Made by a program: the position numbers and the translations under genes. From Trichuris trichiura (lineage: Eukaryota; Nematoda; Enoplea; Trichinellida; Trichuridae): a stretch of DNA of 64,000 nt. Numbering within the stretch: the first letter of the stretch is position 1; each line of letters opens with the position of its first letter. Under the pieces are notes generated by a model. It made no database searches, was not told the DNA's origin, and saw only the letters and a list, made by a program, of their open reading frames with translations. Where the stretch lies: the NCBI GenBank assembly GCA_037903355.1, contig JBAJFE010000042.1, forward strand, positions 248,001-312,000, written 5' to 3'. Shown piece by piece: positions 31,258 to 41,914 of the stretch.

Positions 31258-32321
31258 ATTCATGATCACATGGCAAGAATTCACACAACTTGGAATAAAA
31301 CTATAGTGGAACGCTTGAAGCTGTGCAACTGAATATGGTAAGGCCATGCTTCAAATGCATTTTACAAGACCACGATGTTTTATTAGCTTCACGTTATTTT
31401 CTTCGTCTATGCTAGCGTTAGTCCTCTTTTGTACTATTGTTCAACAATAAAAAGGGAATAACAATTCATTGAAAACTGCGTAGCTTTCGAAACTGCTATG
31501 TTCCTTCTTCAGCGGTCGAGTAGCAATGTAGAAACAGCAATGAAGCAATGAGCAGCAGTGCCTTGGGCAACAGGCTGACTGTTTTTCTAACTTTCATTCT
31601 ACGTAAAAAAATGTACTATAAACGTCCCAGTTGTGTTAATTTTTAGTTTAGGCTTACGTAGTCTGCAGAGAAACTGCAAACGAATTACTCGTTAATTTGC
31701 TTTTCCGCGAAAAAGTGCGCCACCAACTGTTAGTACTCATGTAGAATTGTCCACTCTGCAGTGACTTGTAAAACAAACGAGGCAGCAACAGGGAAAATTA
31801 ATTCGGCAGACAAGCTTAGAAATGTAAGTAAAGGTACTGAAAGTAGTCCAATGGGAAGCGACGTTAAAGTTTCAAAAATAGAACCTGCATATCTCGGTGA
31901 TTTTGCAGAGTTACAGTATGCCAGGTTGGCATGAAACAGGAAAGACCCGAATATTCTTTTAAATAGCATTTAGAAGAAGATTCAAAGGCATACATTAGAA
32001 ATAGTTTTATTCCAAAGAATTTTTCTAAATGCCATTTAGAAGAATATTCGGATCTTTCCTGTTTCATGCCAACCTGGCGTACTGTAACTCTGCAAAATCA
32101 CCAAAATGTGCAGGTTCTATGTTTGAAACTTTAACGTCGCTTCCCATCGGACTACTTTCAGTTTATTAAACTGTCTGTAGTTTAAAATGTTTCGGCATGG
32201 GCAAAATGCTTCAACTTTAAAATAATTGGCAGCAAAGACGCTAAGGTGAAATCTTCATGATAAAGTAATTTGGAAGTAGCAAAAACTATGCTGCTGATTT
32301 GAAAAAAGCTACGAAGTACTT
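31258..32321. other. Intergenic, POLD3 to LIM gene
   Basis: Mostly occupied by the inverted repeat at 31837-32162. AATAAA at about 31447 may end the POLD3 transcript. No exon is seen. Confidence 0.5.
31837..32162. repeat. Foldback element, about 140-bp inverted arms
   Basis: The left arm (31837-about 31977) starts CTGAAAGTAGTCC and runs through GGGAAGCGACGTTAAAG and CCAGGTTGGCATGAAACAGG. The right arm (about 32022-32162) repeats it in reverse complement with a handful of substitutions. The loop is about 45 bp. No coding capacity, so MITE-like. It ends about 160 bp upstream of the LIM gene start. Confidence 0.88.
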
Positions 32322-32717
32322 ATGGACCTACAGCCTGTGGAATTCGTGAACTGCCAGCGTTGCTGGGAACACATAATGGGCTTTGCCGTCCGGATGAAAG
32401 GTACAAGCAAGGTTTTCCATGAAAAGTGTTTTCGATGTCAGCAGTGCGAAAGGCCGTTGGACAAAAACTTTCAAATCAACGAAGATCGTTTCTTTTGCAC
32501 AGACTGCTTCATAAATCGATGCCATCCGAAATGCGACCGTTGTCAACGTGAAATTTCGGATAAACATTTCATGGCTGCAATAGGAAAAAGTTTCCACAAA
32601 GAATGCTTTGTATGCACAAAGTGTGGTAAGCGCTTTGAAAATAACCAGTATTGGCAATGCCGCGGACAGCTTTATTGCCAAGCTGATCTCGCAGAAGTTG
32701 CGGGCAAAGAGAAGTGA
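32322..32717 (+). CDS. Two-LIM-domain protein, intronless
   Basis: 131-aa open frame with two zinc-binding LIM domains, which act as protein-docking modules in adhesion or transcription complexes. LIM 1 shows CQRC, HEKCFRCQQC and CTDC (about residues 11-62). LIM 2 shows CDRC, HKECFVCTKC and YCQAD (about residues 71-122). The aspartate as the last ligand is normal for LIM domains. There is no other domain and no intron, unusual beside its intron-rich neighbours, so it could be a retrocopy or an exon of a larger LIM gene. It is not assignable to a named family from sequence alone. The coding signal is strong, with an intact frame and complete ligands. Confidence 0.82.
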   Translation: MDLQPVEFVNCQRCWEHIMGFAVRMKGTSKVFHEKCFRCQQCERPLDKNFQINEDRFFCTDCFINRCHPKCDRCQREISDKHFMAAIGKSFHKECFVCTKCGKRFENNQYWQCRGQLYCQADLAEVAGKEK

Positions 32718-33180
32718 ATCGCAATTGCCAGCGTCAATATAAACGTTTAAATATAAAAATTGAAATGCCAGTTTCTTTGCACGACTAACCGTTTACGTAA
32801 CCTGTCGCTGTCTTCTTATTTAAAATAAATCTACAGTGCTTTCTACAAAGTGTTTTCATTTTAGTTGTCTAGGCTAAAAGTGTAAAATAATGGTGCGTAA
32901 GGTCAGCTTGATATCACCCATTTTTTCTGCTTGACTGAAGCTTGCTAACGCCCCTGAGATGAACCATATCGGGTGACTGCGAGAAAATTGGCGGGAAACC
33001 TGCACTAAGGAGCACCGTCCTTTTCCCAGCCAATTTCTCGTACTGACTGTTGCGCGAGGGACTGTCCATGGGACCACCGACTGCACTGTTGCTACCCCTT
33101 GCTTCTGCATAGCAGACTTTCGCGTACAAAAAATGTTATTTGCGCAACTTCATTTTTTCAGACGTCATGTTCATTACAGT

Positions 33181-33650
33181 ATGACTTCGAAGAGTATGAA
33201 GGTTGCAACTCAACTACCCGTTCAATATTGGGCCGCATTGACGTGATCTACAATCGCAAGTCATCCCGATTCACTACTCTGAAGCCATGCCGCTTCTTCG
33301 GGACGAGATCCGTAACAACACCAAACCTCTACAACTAATGAAAAGGCAGTGGCTATCAGCAGCCTCTTCATCGATGCCTACAGAGCAGGATAACGCAGAG
33401 GAATTTCTTCGTGAAGCCAAAAGTACTCATAAGCCTTTTCTTGTCTGGATTTGATCTCTTCCTTCGACTGTAGGTTTCTCAATTCTTTCTACAAGTAGAT
33501 GCTCAGGTTCAACGGATTGTCGATGAAGGGGTTAGGCAGCTACGTAATTATAAATTTCCAAAGAAAGAACAACAAACCTGCCTTGGAAATCTTTGTGCAG
33601 CATTTCTAAATGTTGGGAGTAAACATGCACATCATTCTCAAGTATCTTAG
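33181..33650 (+). pseudogene. Unrecognised coding patch with an apparent frameshift
   Basis: From ATG 33181, 20 codons (MTSKSMKVATQLPVQYWAAL) run to 33240. The reading then continues smoothly only if base 33241 is skipped: RDLQSQVIPIHYSEAMPLL and further to about 33422. A GTACTC donor at 33423 and an AAG acceptor at 33495 join in phase to IDAQVQRIVDEGVRQLRNYK, with a stop near 33650. The amino-acid character is protein-like (helical, charged), but I do not recognise the family. It could be a recent pseudogene, a gene with a missed micro-intron, or a sequencing error at 33241. An acceptor TTTTTCAG lies at 33154-33161. Confidence 0.45.
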
Positions 33651-34506
33651 CCGAACATTCTCGTTTAATTCTTTTCACTATAAGATCCTTCCCAGCTCAT
33701 TTTCCCGCCAATTTGTGCTAGTCGGTTAGCTCATAGGGCAATGGCAAGCTTGAACTTGAGAAATACTGAACTATGCTTATAGGCAGTCTGCAGGACCAAA
33801 CTGAGTTTCAGGAAAATCATCTGTCGGATAAGTACACGCACACTGTCGTCAATAAAGGCAGACCACACTTCGGAATGCAAAATTTTTTCCCACCGGTTAG
33901 CCGTTAAAATGTGCATTTATTTGAGAAAGGATGTTGATAAAGAAAATTTGAGAAGCAGTTTCAGGATAGTCCCCCGCTTTTTCAGAGAAGTACGAAGTCA
34001 GCACTACACAGTATTTAAATGCATCTAAAAAGGCATTACCATTTTTTTTAAATGACAAAAGAATGTGAATCCACATTCAGGCTACGCAAAAAGTATTAAA
34101 CGTAAAGGTGCAAACAGTTACGCACTAGTTCAACGAGTCTCTTTTGGGTCATGTTCCAATTCTCCCCAACAAAGTTGAGGCAGCAACTTCCAACGCAAAT
34201 GCGCGACGACAGTGCGGATCAGCGGAACAACGAGAGGGATGTCTTACTGCTGGTCACTGAACGCTGGACAATAAACCACCACAGCTTATGTGTAGGCTTA
34301 GGCTTAGGCTAGGGCAGGACAGGACGGCCGGCAGACGTACAGCACCCACTTGACTTCCTTTGAAGTTGCCGTTTCAACTTTTGTGAGGAGAATTGGAAAA
34401 AGACCCTCTCTTTTACTTTCAAATTCGTGAAACTAATATTACGTTTCTTCAGTAAATTTATTTGTATGCTTCCAAATACTTACTGCAGAGCAAGCTAAAA
34501 TGTTTA
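33651..34506. other. Intergenic before NOL9 3' end
   Basis: About 0.86 kb with no recognisable exon. It contains a telomere-like repeat at 34292-34345. Confidence 0.45.
34292..34345. repeat. Interstitial telomere-like repeat, copy 3
   Basis: TAGGCTTAGGCTTAGGCTAG is followed by GGCAGGACAGGACGGCCGGC. This is the clearest TTAGGC tandem in the window. Its flank matches copy 1 in the opposite orientation, including the GCCGGC and TACGT/TATGT parts. Confidence 0.8.
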
Positions 34507-36542
34507 TCAGTCCTCCACAGATCGTTTCTCGACGGACTGATGGGTCTTTGCTCGTCGAATTTTCCTTTGAACTATGGCTGCCTCAGTTATTCTTAAGTTC
34601 CTGGAACGGAAAGTGTTTATTCTCCACATCCGCTCTTTCAAGCGTCCTAAAGGTGTTGGGACAGGCGCAGGACGTTCTACCTCAACAATTGGAATCGACA
34701 ATGCTTCAAGAAAGCTTGTCTAAAGTAAAATAATAAGTCAGTTTCATCCCATAAGCGAAACAAGACTGCCTACCTGCGCAACGTAAAAATCCTTTGGAAT
34801 TTGCACGTCTCCAAGTAAAATGCAATTGGCACGCTGCATTTCCAACAACGAAAGTGGACTGACTAAGTAAAAGCATTTCCCATTCATGTCAACAGAACGT
34901 ACTACGGCTGAAAAACTGAATTACTACAGAAAAGAATCAGAAGCTAAGCAGACGGCGGCGTACCAAAACCAATGAACTGAGGAATGCAATTTGACGGTAG
35001 GACCATCGGCCAAGACTGATCTCCAAAATAAAACATAGGCGCATTACCTTGAGCAACGTTTGCTGGCACATGACAAAGCGCAACTAAGCATCCATTTAGG
35101 CTGTACATTAGAAATTCTCTCTGCATCTTCTGGGATGTATCAGCAACATACAGCTTATTCCAGGGAACCACGAACGGTTTCTTGCTATACAACTGCTTTA
35201 AACAGCAGGAATTACGAAACATATAGGATGCAATCTGGACATCTCGGAGTCTGGCATTGTTTAAGGTTCCCCTAATTAGTACGAAGGCGTCTGATCTCGC
35301 TTAAAATGCAAACAACACTTACTTAGTCCCAAGTGTGCAGTGACTAGTGCGCAGCAAATTCACCTTAACCAAAGGTTCAAGCAGTTCGCGTAATCTAATA
35401 GGATCATCATCATCGCGACATTCAACCACGTTTGACAACAGCAAAAGGTGATCTGGTTTTAATATCTTGACAACTTGCAATAAAATCTCGGCTCCAAGTC
35501 CTGAAGCAAACACAAGTTACGGAAGACAATCAAGTTGCGTAGGTGTTTACCAACAACAAAACCGTTTGTATTCACTAGCAAAATTCCTTTACTATATTTG
35601 TCGGTATATTGTTGAAACAATTCAGAAATTAACTGCAAATAGATTTGCGGTCGCTCAGCAGGTGATGCTTCTCCGAAGAAATAACATCTGATAAAAGAAG
35701 TGAAATGTAAACACTCCCCGTCAACAACTATCTTACAAATCCGGATCGTTCGCGCACCGCCCAAAGGGAGGACCAATTAAAGGAACTCTTATCTTTTTTA
35801 CCGCCAAACATCCGGGAAGGCAAAACTCAGACTGTCCCGTGTCTAAATCCATTAGAAATGGTTCGACACCGCTAAAGGAAAACACAGACTTATAATTGAA
35901 CTTTGCGAATTGAAGATCTCACTTTGAAAGTAACTTATTAACAGCAAATCGAACCAATGTTGACTTGCCGACACCTGCAGACCCGCAAACAAGCACAATG
36001 AACAATTTTTGAAGCCCTAAATGAAGGCATTCTTGCAAGACACTCAGGGAAGCCGGATTCATGTCCATGGAAGGACGGAACAACAAATCTTCGCAGTTTG
36101 ACTTCGGGATTACAGCGGTGGGTACAATTGGACTTCCGTTCTTCAGAACTTTTTCAGAACCGTAAAACAGTTCAACAATTTCTGATCGTTCGAAAGGCAA
36201 TTCCGTCGCAACAGCAGGTCGAACAAGCAGCACAGCCCCAACTTGAAATGACAACGCTGCATTTTGAGAGGTAGTGCCACTAATACTAAATTGAGACAAA
36301 ACGTCTTCTACATCACAACTTGGGATAGCGGTAGAATCAGTTTCAAAATGCATTAATGCGGAGCCGCAACGGTAGGAACATGCGTGGATCCACTTTTCTT
36401 CCTTCGAAGGTACAGCTTTGAAACCGAAAATTGAGCATTCGCCAAGAAGGACTCGGAACTGAAGCGAACCGACGAAAACGACATTCTTTTGAAGTGGAAT
36501 AACCAATAGACGAACGCCAAGAACATTTGTTGAGAACGTCCT
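34507..36542 (-). CDS. NOL9: Polynucleotide 5'-hydroxyl kinase NOL9/Grc3 (5' exon not found)
   Basis: Nucleolar RNA kinase acting with LAS1L in ITS2 processing of pre-rRNA. The exon at 36542 reads TFSTNVLGVRLLVIP, then the N-terminal beta domain. Walker A is GSAGVGKST near 35960. The Walker B region reads FLMDLDTGQSEF (about 35850), with LIGPPFG after it. CYFFGEASPAERPQIYLQ and VNTNGFVVG follow, then LKPDHLLLLSNVVE. C-terminal exons contain VPWNKLYVADT and the end WRINTFRSRNLR, with a TGA at 34507-34509. The Gln-Ser replacement in DTGQSEF keeps the family's DxGQ. The exon at 36542 opens in the middle of a codon after TTTGCAG, so a start exon lies upstream and was not identified. It is third in a same-strand row after DHPS and the basic protein. 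Confidence 0.87.
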
Positions 36543-37849
36543 GCAAAACTATGATCAGTAAAACAACAGCGCCTTCATAATCATTTCAACAGAAACGAAA
36601 AAGTATTAATAGAACAAGAGAATAAGATGGCGCATATTAGAAAGGCTGGGAGTGGACTGCCTTCATCCGGCAAAAAACGTTTTTGAATAAAGAGTGTAAT
36701 TTTAATTCTAGCTAGCGATTTGCATTATGGTCATCTTAGTCTTACCTAATGGCAAAGAGAGTAAGGTTAACGTTTATCAACGAAATGACAAAACTCTACG
36801 GCAGTTCGAAAACACTAGTTCCATCGGAAGCATACAAGAGTACAGGGATAATGATTCAATGATAAGAGATGATAATACTCTAATAAGTTTATTATTGCTA
36901 AAAACTAGACGTAGTTCGATAGGTATTCTTTTTTTCATGATTTTCTCCATTTAATGATTTTACACGTTGTCACTCATGTCCCCAATTAAACTACACAATG
37001 TACTACCGACGGATTTGACTGGAAAGGTATTTGTGCAGTTCAATTACAGACACACGACAATGGCTGAAAGCTTTGAACGAAGAACTTATCATAGGTTTAC
37101 TACTAATACAAGGAATAGAACTTAAGCAGAACTTTCAAAACAATACTAGTTCCAAACGATAAATAACTTCCATTTAATTTCATGCATGCAAGAGATGGTG
37201 GCAGCATCAACTATTGTATAAAATGCGGCGAAATGTTCCTCTACTGATGAATGCATCAGCAAAAGCACACTTTGCCAGAAAGCTGACTTCCGCCCTAGGA
37301 AAATCAAAGAGAATCTACACGTTCGCCACAGCATAAGCATCAACAGAGAAGTGCGCGGGTGGGTTTGAGAGACACACAATTGTCGAAATTTTCTATTCCC
37401 TACTATAGTTCCACTGCTGACCTAGCCAAGGCACTTTACTGCTACTGGTGTTGACCTTCCTAGTCTTTGAATGGTCTCACTCGTCCTAAGGCGCGTAAAA
37501 CAGTAATATGCCTCGTTTAAAACGCTGAAGACGGAAACAGAGCATTACTCTCCCTTGATCAAACTTTGAGTTGAATGGGTGTTTTTTTAGTCGCACAACC
37601 ATGAAACTTTAGCCCGGAGCCAGAAATCCAATTTACGGTCAACAAAGACGGAAACTACTATATTCGTACTTAGCTGAAATTTTTTCCTTGAAACTTTTGT
37701 TCGTCCCTGTTGGAGCAGACTTGTTAGACGCCTTGTTCTTCGAGGGCCCTTCGAAGTCCCTCCTGAAAAGCAACAGCAAAAATCTTCCAACAAGATAAAA
37801 GTGCAATATTAACTGAAGTTGTCGACGGCGTTTCCCACAACAGGTCAGC
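36543..37849. other. Intergenic; NOL9 first exon expected here
   Basis: About 1.3 kb. A minus-strand open frame at 37640-37750 after a TTTTCAG reads RDFEGPSKNKASNKSAPTG. It could be an alternative last exon of the neighbouring basic-protein gene. Otherwise I see nothing firm. Confidence 0.4.
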
Positions 37850-38303
37850 TTATTTGAGGAAGCGCGGCGTTGCTTCATTCTGAACGGTAAGAGAACAGGT
37901 TTGAGGAAAAGTCAGTCACGTTTGCATACAAAATAAAGTATAGCTCACACAGCTTCAACAGCAGATCCAGCAGGTCTTTTGTGGATTTTCTTTCCACCGC
38001 CTTTCTTATCAATACCCTTATTTTTATTATTACGTAATCTGAAAAATACTGTTTTGTGAAAGCGATAAAAATCGAAAGAATACTTCAAACCTTCTCAAGG
38101 AATTTAGCTTAGAGCAAAACTTCATAGCCCTTCCTTTTAGCTGCCTTGCAGCGCAACTTTAATGTACGAGGTAGTTGCCTTCATGTAGCAAGAGAAAACT
38201 TCATAACTTACTTACGCAATCCTAGATTTCTTTTCAGCTTGGAGTAACCCGTATGTCGACGTATGGCTGCTTCTTTAGCGCGGGAAGATTCAGTATCGTT
38301 CAT
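37850..38303 (-). CDS. Small basic protein, 69 aa, unrecognised
   Basis: Three exons join in phase: 38303-38212, 38038-37951, 37879-37850. The protein begins MNDTESSRAKEAAIRRHTG and continues YSKLKRNLGLRKLRNNKNK. It has a Gly/Lys patch (KKGGGKKIHKRP) and ends FLK at a TAA. Introns carry consensus signals (GTAAGTT to TTTTCAG; GTGTGAG to CGTTCAG). It is highly basic with no signal peptide or membrane segment, as in small RNA-binding or nucleolar proteins; that role is inference. Its ATG is 106 bp downstream of the DHPS stop on the same strand, which suggests one transcript unit. A possible alternative 3' exon lies at 37640-37750. I do not recognise the family. Confidence 0.5.
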
Positions 38304-38408
38304 TTCCAGCTGGGAAATAGAGTGTTTCCATTCCACAAGAAAAGTTTAACACTCAAATATGGGGTCAACCAAGAAATTGGCAAGCATTCAACATATCCAG
38401 ACAACGAT

Positions 38409-41400
38409 TTAATCACTTTTTGCATTAAAGCAATTTAGCTGCTTGACACATGCCTTTGATTTGAGCCAAGCTGGGTAGAACGACTGCGACACAAGCAAGG
38501 GAAACGCGATGGTCGCATCGCAGACGACTTTCACGGGATTTGAATTAGTACTTATCTTGCCCCATGAGACAGCTTCATCAGGTTCAGCGCCAGCATCAGA
38601 TCCGTCGAACTCTTGAGCTGTACTGATCAGTACAGAAAAATCAGCTCCATTCCTCTGCAAAAGATTAGCGTCGCATAATTTAAAGCGCCGCAATGGCGGA
38701 GCGATTACCATCAAGTTAGCATTGTATACATGGTGCTTAATCAAACCGCCTCCCAGAACAATCATGCCAGTCTTGAAAGAGTGCACAGCCATGTTATTCA
38801 GCAGACGAACATCTCAAAGCGTAATTTGTAAAAGAATGAAATTAAAACATTTCGAATACCTTCAATTATGTCCAGTTTCAAACCAGGATTACGGTAAGAA
38901 TGAAAGTACAACATATCTCCCAGAGAACCGTCGGTAAGACCAGGACAGAAAACCGGAATAGCGTTTTTTGCAGCCCAATAAAGGACAGATTCCTTATTGT
39001 CAATCTTTTCGCCTAGCCTGTATATTAGCTTGTGGGGTGTCCAGCTGAAGTTCTATGACAACACACAAATGCTAGGCAATTTAAAAAAAGAAGATACTCA
39101 CATTTTCTTTCTGCTCCTTCAATGCCTCATCTAAAAGGGGCAAAACCCAATTTTCGAACAGGCAGTAATTCTTGTTCGGCACTAACAGATTACCAATGCG
39201 ATTCAACCCTTTTTCGCGCAACTGCGCTCCATTTAATCGAAAACTGCCCAGATAAGTAGGGGCAAGGCATTTGATCAAGTCTTCTTCGATTCCGCCTGCA
39301 CTAGTCACCAGGCAATCTACCTAAAAACAACAGAATAGTAAAGCCCTACATTAGCTATTCGGTCTCTCAGTTATGCTGAAGGTGCATGGAAACAAAACCC
39401 ACAACGACCTATGAAACGGATTGAAAAGAAGATCGTAAAAGCTATGCAAGTGACGAAATAGTGATAAGCAGGCTACTGGGCTAAGTTAAGCTTAAATTTA
39501 AAAAATACTCATCAGCTCGTCGAGGTGGAAGCCGAAGAGCTTACAAATGAAAATCTGATCACGTTGGAGCGAAAAAGAGGAAAGTTAAAACACAAGAAAG
39601 AAACTAGACCGGAAGTAACAAGAAAGTTCACAGCAAAATGAACCGGCTGAGGCGTTTGCTGCTCTAAGCAGCGGCATTAAGATTTCAGAAGCAATGGACG
39701 ACAACTGCGAGAGATTTGCGAAAGCTGATGGAAAGATTCAAAATGCTCTTGCTTGCTACAACTAAATGCACAAGGGAATACAAAAAGGAAAAAAACAAAA
39801 CCTGATGCCTTCCTAAAGCTGCCTACGCCAGGCACAGTATCAATCACCAAGGGAATGCTTTCTTCCCGCTATCACGGCCTCATGTGGCGAAAGAAGCTTA
39901 TGAAGTTGCCGCTACATCATCGCTATCTTCTTGAAAATATCGATCGAGTATATCGAACAAATTAGTGAGCTCTCATTTATCTGTAAGTACGTTAATAGTT
40001 CGTATCTTCTGCCATTATTCATGCGCGGAAAACGGAAACAGAGGATTCCTGAAAAATTCTCTAAATACAGCTTCTCGCTTCACGGGATGCACTTCCGTAA
40101 TAGCATTGTGCATTACCATACGCCCGGTTTTCAACACATCAATAGCTGCCATATACGGACTTCTACCTTGTGAACTTCAAAAGCGACTTGGTGTATTATA
40201 ACATAGGTTTTTACGACATGATTACCCTCAATCGTAAACTAATTTAAGAGTTTAAGCGTGTTAAGATGGGCTGCACAAACCTTTGACATTCATTAGGTTC
40301 TAACCTTCGATTTGCGTCTTATTACAGTTCGTCGTGCCTATGCTGAAATCAGTACAATACTATGGAGTTCAACTTCATCTTAAGCCTAAGCCTAAAGCAC
40401 ACAACTGACGGGACTAACTCCCACTCAGCAAACCGCCGCGGTGCGGGTGGGTATTAAATGCACCGATCACACGTCTTGATTTACGATAGTTTCGGCTGTG
40501 ATGGAACGTTTGAAACGAAATGGCATCCTAAGTTGGGGACCCCTTGTATATACCCTTGAGGAACGCTGGTTTGCTGGCGCGCGACCTAGGAAGTGTTGAT
40601 GTCAAGGAAAATTGACTTATTTTTGATGGAATTTAATACGTATTCCTATTAAAATTACAATATGTACGCGCTTGTACATGTTCGCTATTACTTGCCGTAT
40701 TTAGGCATCCGCGGTCGCCACTGTAACTTACGTATCCCCTGCGAACACGGAGGTTCTACTGTACAGAAAACAAACTCCTATCACACTGCGGTGATGACGC
40801 CTAAGTATACTGTCCTCAGTGGTCTTCCTAATAATTTGTTCGTTTGTCCATTGATGAGGAGCATGCTTCAGTAGTTTACATAGACACAAGAGATAAGTGT
40901 GGAAAAGGAAATTATTTGATATTAAGTTTATTAACACGCTTTGCCTACAGAACAACAGTTTAAATTTTAAAATATTACTACGCGAACAAAGCTCCCACAT
41001 TTAAGCTCATTGCTCTTGAGACGCTGAAGACAGGATCGGATGTCCTCTCCAACCTTCGGAAGTTTTTCGAATAGAAAGCCAGTCTAACGTGAAAGCTTCA
41101 GCTTTAATATGAAAACCCACACATTCGTTAAAACAGCCCATACTTAATCACCCACTGTGATATCCATTTGAACATACATGGCAGTATACTTGGAACCTTT
41201 ATTACTTCTGCTCAATTTTGCTACATTAACTGCTTTGCCTGCTATTTCCTTGGATAATATGGTTTGATGTCAAATGTCTAATACAGAGATTCTCTAAGAG
41301 ACAACACCGATACTGGGACTGAGCTTCCGAATCTCTTTGTCAAGCAGTGAGCCTGACTTTAAGAAACACTGCTATCAGCAAATAGAATTAATATTGCGGT

Positions 41401-41914
41401 TAACTGTAGCACGCATAAAGATATTTAAAACAAATCGATCGGCATTACTGACGCGGTTGGCTAAATGCACGACCATTGGCATTTTTGAAACTTACCAATT
41501 CGTGTTCCACTAAAAAACGGATGCTTTCTCGAATGCCCGAAGATATCATATTTGACGTGTAGCCAAGGAAGATAGTACAACCGCCGCGCTTTCTCCTGAA
41601 AAACGGGAATTCGAAGTCGGCAGTTCCCAAAGACTGTTCTGGTAGTTGCATTCTTGCCGATATCTTTAAAATTAGTGGTCAGCGCAAAATAATTTAACTA
41701 AACTGTGCAAACGGACCATTCGATTTACTTCGTCTACCGCTTTCGATAAGTGAGTCGCTTGAAATCCGGTCGTGGAATATGACTTAAACAAATCTGAGAC
41801 ACTGAGCGGGTTTCCGCAATTGAAGTCGAAACCGCGAATCACGGTTGCACTCTCCGGCATTTCAACCGAATCGCGAAAAACCGCAGATTCAGCGCTGGAG
41901 CAATCACCCACCAT
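38409..41914 (-). CDS. DHPS: Deoxyhypusine synthase
   Basis: Transfers the butylamine of spermidine to eIF5A lysine, the first step of hypusine formation, using NAD, in the cytosol. Exon 1 starts [12 protein letters not shown] at 41914 and contains GFDFNCG and [18 protein letters not shown]. Exon 2 (about 41640-41495) has [20 protein letters not shown]. After a 2.1-kb intron come [19 protein letters not shown] and [14 protein letters not shown] (39308-39110). Then [20 protein letters not shown] (about 38960-38875), [13 protein letters not shown] and [20 protein letters not shown]. The catalytic lysine is present (SWGK). A 51-nt intron between NANLM and RNGADF is in frame and lacks a stop, so it can be missed. 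The C-terminus is slightly extended, with the stop at 38409. The 2.1-kb intron holds a decayed transposase and repeats. Confidence 0.92.
39520..39860 (+). pseudogene. Decayed pogo/Tigger-type transposase tail in DHPS intron
   Basis: Broken frames on the plus strand read [15 protein letters not shown], then TRKFTAK and, after a frameshift, [38 protein letters not shown], then a stop. This is the C-terminal tail typical of CENP-B/Tigger-like transposases (LAEAF...ALACY). It is truncated, frameshifted and inactive. A Tigger-like terminal end, GAGGTTCTACTGTA, lies at about 40750-40763. Confidence 0.65.
40374..40396. repeat. Interstitial telomere-like repeat, copy 4
   Basis: CTTAAGCCTAAGCCTAAAGC, about three CCTAAG units, in the large DHPS intron. 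Confidence 0.55.

Noticed and set aside
38641..38710. Insertion in DHPS between NANLM and RNGADF
   Set aside because: It is a 51-nt intron with GT/CAG ends that happens to be in frame without a stop, not an insertion in the enzyme.
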